The translations under genes and the position numbers were made by a program. Below, one piece after another: positions 59,416 to 64,000 of a stretch of DNA of 64,000 bases. The number at the start of each line of letters is the position of its first letter. Position 1 is the first letter of the stretch. Source of the stretch: Armigeres subalbatus (taxonomy: Eukaryota; Arthropoda; Insecta; Diptera; Culicidae). The notes beneath the pieces were generated by a model that was not told the origin of the DNA, ran no database searches, and saw only the letters and a program-made list of their open reading frames with translations. The DNA is taken from NCBI RefSeq assembly GCF_024139115.2, contig NW_026942913.1:962732-1026731 (forward strand), in the 5' to 3' direction.

Positions 59416-59718
59416 AACATTTGAAAAGGGCCTTCAGCCAAAACGTAAACATTGAGAAAATGCCGTTCGAAAAAAATGCATAACAATTTCTATTCCTATT
59501 TCCCAAGTTTATGATATTTTAAGCATCAAAAACTCCTAAAAACTCCCCCCGTAACGCTGGATAGACACCTTTGCGTGGTGTGTTACGGTGTAAGATCTAC
59601 CACGGTCACATTGTCAGCTACAGGCAAATCCTGACCCAACGAATACCTTCCCCAATATGCAACTCGTGGTACTTATGAGAGTGTCGCTGAGTCGGGGGCC
59701 TCTCGTTAAGTAAGTACT

Positions 59719-59880
59719 ACACCAACATGTGATTTTTATCCTAGATTGAAATCAAGGACCACACCCACCTTGATTTCTGATAGCAATCTGCATAAGGATT
59801 TTAAAAGAAAAACATAAGTATCACTAGTGTCCAATCTACGAAGTACACCGTAACTATGATATGCTATGCTATGCTTAAGC
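59719..59880. repeat. Dispersed repeat shared with 15800-16030
   Basis: Inverted relative to the first copy; shared blocks include TGATTTTTATCC, ACTAGTGTCCAATCTACGAA and the GCTATGCTATGC run. Within the block that splits the RTE element. Confidence 0.6.
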
Positions 59881-59983
59881 ATCAAAAACTCCTAAAAGCA
59901 CATAATCAACACTATCTATCCATCCATAACCTTAATTGCATTGAAAACATGCAAAAATGTGTGGAAATCGTTAAAATAAAATT

Positions 59984-60246
59984 TTAAACCGTCTAAGACG
60001 AATTAAGTACTGTCCATTTAATTCCACCAGTTAATTTTCGTTATCTTTGCAGATACGTATTTCGACCACAACTGTGTGGTCGTCTTCAGTGTCTTGTACT
60101 TGACTCGACTTGCGACTTGAGTCGAGTCAAGTACAAGACACTGAAGACGACCACACAGTTGTGGTGGAAATACGTATCTGCAAAGATAACGAAAATTAAC
60201 TGGTGGAATTAAATGGACAGTACTTAATTCGTCTTAGACGGTTTAA
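59984..60246. mobile_element. 263-bp near-perfect palindrome
   Basis: TTAAACCGTCTAAGACG opens it and CGTCTTAGACGGTTTAA closes it. The arms, about 128 bp each, match with one mismatch seen (TTTCGACC against TTTCCACC) around a short centre (GACTTGCGACTT). A decayed half copy is at 39711-39835. Confidence 0.9.
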
Positions 60247-60616
60247 TACATTCCACTAAACGAGCTTAATATATTTTTCTGAAAATTTTAAGTTTATTTT
60301 CATTTTTCCTCCGGAATAGGCCTTCTTGATAAAGTCATTCTGCATTTGTCATTCATAGACCTTTTGTTTATGGCATTTTTTGAAAGTAAACACGGGATAA
60401 GGGTTTTCGGGAGGGGAAAATTTCTCTCTCCGAGGTCGGGCCGATGACGGTTCGGAAAAAAATCTCGTTATCCGTCCGAAGTTGGAGAAGGCTTATCCCA
60501 GACAGAAAAAAACGAGTGGCTTGGCTGTTTTTTAGGGTGGGCCTACACATATTTTGAAAATAACACGTTGTAGGTTCAATCAAAAATTAGTTTTTTTTAA
60601 AGTAATTTAATTGAAG

Positions 60617-62140
60617 ATGCGGAACATTTTTATATTATTAGTAGCTATTAGAGGATGCTATTGGGTTGACCAACTACCAGGAGAGCTATTTAAACACGGT
60701 GGTGAGGCACTGGCTAGAGCGCTGCACTGGGTCATTACCAAGATTTGGGAGGAGGAAGTTTTGCCGCAGGAGTGGATGGAAGGTGTCGTGTGTCCCATCT
60801 ACAAAAAGGGCGATAAGCTGGATTGTAGCAACTACCGCGCAATCACATTGCTGAACGCCGCCTACAAGGTACTCTCCCAAATTTTATGCCGTCGACTAGC
60901 ACCAACTGCAAGGGAATTCGTGGGGCAGTACCAGGCGGGTTTTATGGGCGAACGCTCCACCACGGACCAGGTGTTCGCCATTCGTCAAGTACTGCAGAAA
61001 TGCCGCGAATACAACGTGCCCACACATCATCTATTCATCGACTTCAAAGCCGCATATGATACAATCGATCGGGACCAGCTATGGCAGCTAATGCACGAAC
61101 ACGGTTTTCCGGATAAACTGACACGGTTGATCAAAGCGACGATGGATCGGGTGATGTGCGTAGTTCGAGTTTCAGGGGCATTCTCGAGTCCCTTCGAAAC
61201 CCGCAGAGGGTTACGGCAAGGTGATGGTCTTTCGTGTTTGCTATTCAACATCGCTTTGGAAGGGGTAATACGAAGAGCAGGGATTAACACGAGTGGTACA
61301 ATTTTCAATAAGTCCGTCCAGCTATTTGGTTTCGCCGACGACATAGATATTATGGCACGTAACTTTGAGAAGATGGAGGAAGCCTACATCAGACTAAAGA
61401 GGGAAGCTAAGCGGATCGGACTAGTCATCAACACGTCGAAGACGAAGTACATGATAGGAAGAGGTTCAAGAGAAGACAATGTGAGCCACCCACCGCGAGT
61501 TTGCATCGGTGGTGACGAAATCGAGGTGGTAGAAGAATTTGTGTACTTGGGCTCACTGGTGACTGCCGAAAATGACACCAGCAGAGAAATTCGGAGACGC
61601 ATAGTGGCTGGAAATCGTACGTACTTTGGACTCCGCAAGACGCGATCGGAGCGGAGAGTTCGCCGCCGTACCAAACTGACAATCTACAAAACGCTAATTA
61701 GACCGGTAGTCCTCTACGGACACGAGACCTGGACGATGCTCGTGGAGGACCAACGCGCACTTGGAGTTTTCGAAAGGAAAGTGCTGCGTACCATCTATGG
61801 TGGGGTACAGATGGCGGACGGTACGTGGAGGAGGCGAATGAACCACGAATTGCATCAGCTGTTGGGAGAACCATCCATCGTTCACACCGCGAAAATCGGA
61901 AGACTGCGGTGGGCCGGGCACGTAGCCAGAATGTCGGACAGTAATCCGGTGAAAATGGTTCTCGACAACGATCCGACGGGAACAAGAAGGCGAGGTGCAC
62001 AGCGGGCAAGGTGGATCGATCAGGTGGAAGATGACTTGCGGACCCTCCGTAGACTGCGTGGTTGGCGACGTGTAGCCATGGACCGAGCCGAATGGAGAAG
62101 ACTCTTATATACCGCACAGGCCACTTCGGCCTTAGTCTGA
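60617..62140 (+). CDS. RTE-clade reverse transcriptase, open, 5'-truncated copy
   Basis: An uninterrupted 507-codon frame. RT motifs in order: DQLPGELFKHGG, FVGQYQAGFMGERSTTDQ (residue ~95), LFIDFKAAYDTIDR (~140), RRGLRQGDGLSCLLFNIAL (~195), FGFADDIDIMA (catalytic F-A-D-D, ~235), TKYMIGRGSREDN, then a C-terminal RLRWAGHVARM and GTRRRGAQRARW domain. Endonuclease and the first RT motifs are missing. The first ~15 residues (from MRNIFILLVAIRG) are flanking DNA: the insertion starts at 60662, after a 13-bp duplication TAGAGGATGCTAT (60649-60661) repeated at 62156-62168. The 3' end is TTAAATAATAAAATA. About 98% identical in protein to 29827-31629. Unlikely to be autonomous. Confidence 0.9.
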   Translation: MRNIFILLVAIRGCYWVDQLPGELFKHGGEALARALHWVITKIWEEEVLPQEWMEGVVCPIYKKGDKLDCSNYRAITLLNAAYKVLSQILCRRLAPTAREFVGQYQAGFMGERSTTDQVFAIRQVLQKCREYNVPTHHLFIDFKAAYDTIDRDQLWQLMHEHGFPDKLTRLIKATMDRVMCVVRVSGAFSSPFETRRGLRQGDGLSCLLFNIALEGVIRRAGINTSGTIFNKSVQLFGFADDIDIMARNFEKMEEAYIRLKREAKRIGLVINTSKTKYMIGRGSREDNVSHPPRVCIGGDEIEVVEEFVYLGSLVTAENDTSREIRRRIVAGNRTYFGLRKTRSERRVRRRTKLTIYKTLIRPVVLYGHETWTMLVEDQRALGVFERKVLRTIYGGVQMADGTWRRRMNHELHQLLGEPSIVHTAKIGRLRWAGHVARMSDSNPVKMVLDNDPTGTRRRGAQRARWIDQVEDDLRTLRRLRGWRRVAMDRAEWRRLLYTAQATSALV

Positions 62141-62232
62141 TTAAATAATAAAATATAGAGGATGCTATCGAATGATGTTAAAATTGAATTTGTTTACTTT
62201 TTATTGTAGGCCCTAATCAATTGTCAAGCGAG

Positions 62233-64000
62233 ATTTCTCGGATGTTATCGAGTTGCGGACATTCAGAGGTCCGAACATTGATTCTGATCACTACCTCATT
62301 GTCAGTAAAATTCGATCACGGTTGTCAACTATATCGAACGCAAGATTACAGCGAACGATGCGTTACAATATTCAGCAATTGTCGGTGGCAGGAGTACTGC
62401 TAGTAGCTCGACGAACGGATAAGTGCAATCAACGTTAGCGACAACATCAACGATCACTCTAACTTTCACCTACTCAGTGACTGAGTAAAATTGTATTGCC
62501 ATCTCTTTTCTTCCCACGGAAATTTCACTCAGTTTCCGTCAAAAGCAGGATTACTCATAGTTTTGAGTTGTCCTGCTTTTGACGGAAATTGAGAAAAATT
62601 TCCGTGGGATAGAAAGAGAGAGCAATACAATTTTACTCAGTCACTGAGTATGTGAAAGTTAGCGTGATCTATGGGAGTCGATCCATGGAGCGGTGAGCTC
62701 AACAGCACGAGTAGTGGTAGGCACTGCACAGAGGCGGGTTGGTTCGATGTGGAGTGTCAGAGAGTGAGACACGAGAAGAACATTGTCAGAAGCCAGATGT
62801 TGGTGTCGGGTACCCGATCAAATAGAGCTCGGTACAAGGAAGCAAGAGCAGCCGAAAAACGAACCCACCGCAGGAAAAAAAGAGTATGAAGAATGTGATT
62901 GACGAGGCAGGAAAAAATGGAGCAGAATGATATGCGGTGTTTTTTTTATGAGACTGTCATTCCGCCATGTGGAACGACCAAGAAAGGAATTTGCTGACAG
63001 ATAAAACCGAAGTGGCTGCCGAACCGAACCTGGTGGAAGCGAGACTTTGTTGAATAGTGGAAGTGACGGTGCATCGGTGAACAGAATAAATGTTACCAAC
63101 GATGGACAAGCTGTGGAGTCGCCTACACTAGATGAGGTTAGAAATGCTATTAAAGAGCTGGAACACAATAAGGCTGCGGGTAAGGACCAGCTCCCGGCTG
63201 AGCTTCTCAAACATGGCAGTGAGCAGCTTTATGAAATTCTGCAACATATTATGTCGAAAATATGGGAAGACGAGAAATTACCTGTTAGGTGGTTGGACGA
63301 CCTCATTTGCCCTCTCTTTAAAAAAGGGCACAGACTAGAGTGCACCAATTTCTGATGAATAACCCTCCTTAATTCGGCGTACAAAATTATGTCCCGTTTT
63401 CTGTTCAACAGATTGATACCGCTTGAAGAGTCCTTCGTCAGCGATTATCAGGCAGGTTTTCGTGAGAGCCGATCAACGACGGATAAAATGTTTACACTGA
63501 GACAAATTCTTCAATTCCAAAAACCTCCCGTGGCACCTATGAGAGGTCGTAGAGTTCTCTGCATCTTTCTTAAGTAGGTGTCCAACTGTCCAACTAACCA
63601 TCCTTCCCCTTCCTCAGCATTCGCAAGGACGTGGCCAGGAAGTCCCGTAGTCTGGAAGCGAAGACAAATTTCGGGCTGTATACTACTCTGATTCTTCCGG
63701 TGGCTTTATACGGCCATGAAACATGGACGTTAAAGGAAGCTGATCGGAGAGCTTTCGGTTTGAGCGTAAGGTACTTCGGACAATACTCGGCGGTAAACAG
63801 GACAACGATATCTGGCGGCGTCGCATGAATCACGAGTTGCACCAAGTGTATAAAGGGCTGGATATTATTAAGCTTATACAACACGGCAGACTACGGTGGG
63901 CTGGACACGTTGTTCGTATGCCGGAGGGGAGGGCGGTTCGTCGATTGTTGATACAGAAAGAGTTCACTTTGAAGTTTTCTGTTTGTTCTATGATGTCTAT
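62233..64000 (+). pseudogene. RTE-type element, 3' part, continuing from 58640-59415
   Basis: It resumes with the endonuclease end (VIELRTFRGPNIDSDHYLIV), then a linker broken by a MITE (62452-62669). The RT start follows (AAGKDQLPAELLKHGSEQLY, ICPLFKKGHRLECTNF), a stop, then SDYQAGFRESRSTTDK. The central RT with the catalytic motif is deleted near 63560-63610. The C-terminus follows: LPVALYGHETWTLKEADRRA, then after a frameshift RRRMNHELHQVYKGL and GRLRWAGHVVRM. The element runs to about the window end. Confidence 0.8.
62452..62669. mobile_element. 218-bp palindromic MITE inside the RTE element
   Basis: GATCACTCTAACTTTCACCT at the left pairs with the inverted GTGAAAGTTAGCGTGATC at the right. 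The arms continue through ACTCAGTGACTGAGTAAAAT and CCGTCAAAAGCAGGA. It separates the endonuclease end from the linker of the host RTE element. Confidence 0.85.

Noticed and set aside
61698..62117. 139-codon minus-strand frame, and similar frames opposite both RTE copies
   Set aside because: Pure shadows of the RT frame; the same shadow peptides recur opposite the 30-kb copy.

Overview
This is a eukaryotic, AT-rich, intron-bearing and extremely repeat-dense window. It is best explained as a mosquito (genus Aedes) chromosome. The evidence is a Feilai-type tRNA-derived SINE, many short inverted-repeat elements (MITEs) with TA or TAA/TTA target duplications, RTE-clade, R1-clade and Jockey-like retrotransposon remnants, mariner/pogo-like transposase fossils, and one host gene whose protein is insect-like UDP-glucose pyrophosphorylase. 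There is no operon, rRNA, CRISPR array or functional tRNA gene.

Layout. 1-5 kb: degenerate GGAATTCC-rich tandem DNA, a Jockey-like RT scrap and several MITEs. 5-11 kb: the 3' end of a non-LTR element, two copies of a 199-bp MITE, foldbacks and one weak candidate host first exon (9808-9939, minus). 11.6-15.5 kb: an RTE endonuclease scrap and a four-deep nest (repeat family A, then a tRNA-cored inverted-repeat element, then Feilai, then a TTA MITE), followed by a decayed RTE copy. 15.8-24 kb: MITEs, a retroposon in 24-bp direct repeats (20.7-21.4 kb) and a short RTE insertion with 11-bp duplications (21.6-22.0 kb). 24.9-27.3 kb: a decayed antisense RTE element abutting an R1-clade 3' end. 28.45-31.88 kb: a TIR element carrying a MITE, a SINE and a nearly intact RTE copy. 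33-43 kb: hairpin elements, a 145-bp satellite with direct and inverted units, and TIR elements, one of which holds a 158-codon single-frame pseudogene. 43-49.4 kb: more MITEs, a pogo-like DNA-binding fragment, a 1.5-kb insertion in ~24-bp direct repeats and an antisense RTE fragment.

The one confident host gene is UGP on the minus strand (51642 to 49791, two visible exons, start exon not found). It has a one-base deletion in the last exon, so it is either a sequence error or a recently broken allele. Beyond it lie a mariner-like transposase fossil (53.4-54.1 kb), SINE and hairpin elements, a recent 129-bp tandem duplication, and from 58.6 kb to the end an RTE element split by insertions. These include a near-perfect 263-bp palindrome and a second, open, 5'-truncated RTE copy about 98% identical in protein to the 30-kb one.

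The most unusual theme is a set of TA-flanked inverted-repeat elements. Each repeats its own short sequence 'word' at both ends and several times inside, in both orientations. Other notable items are the pre-miRNA-like 81-bp hairpins, the tRNA-cored inverted-repeat element and the gene fragment inside a TIR element.
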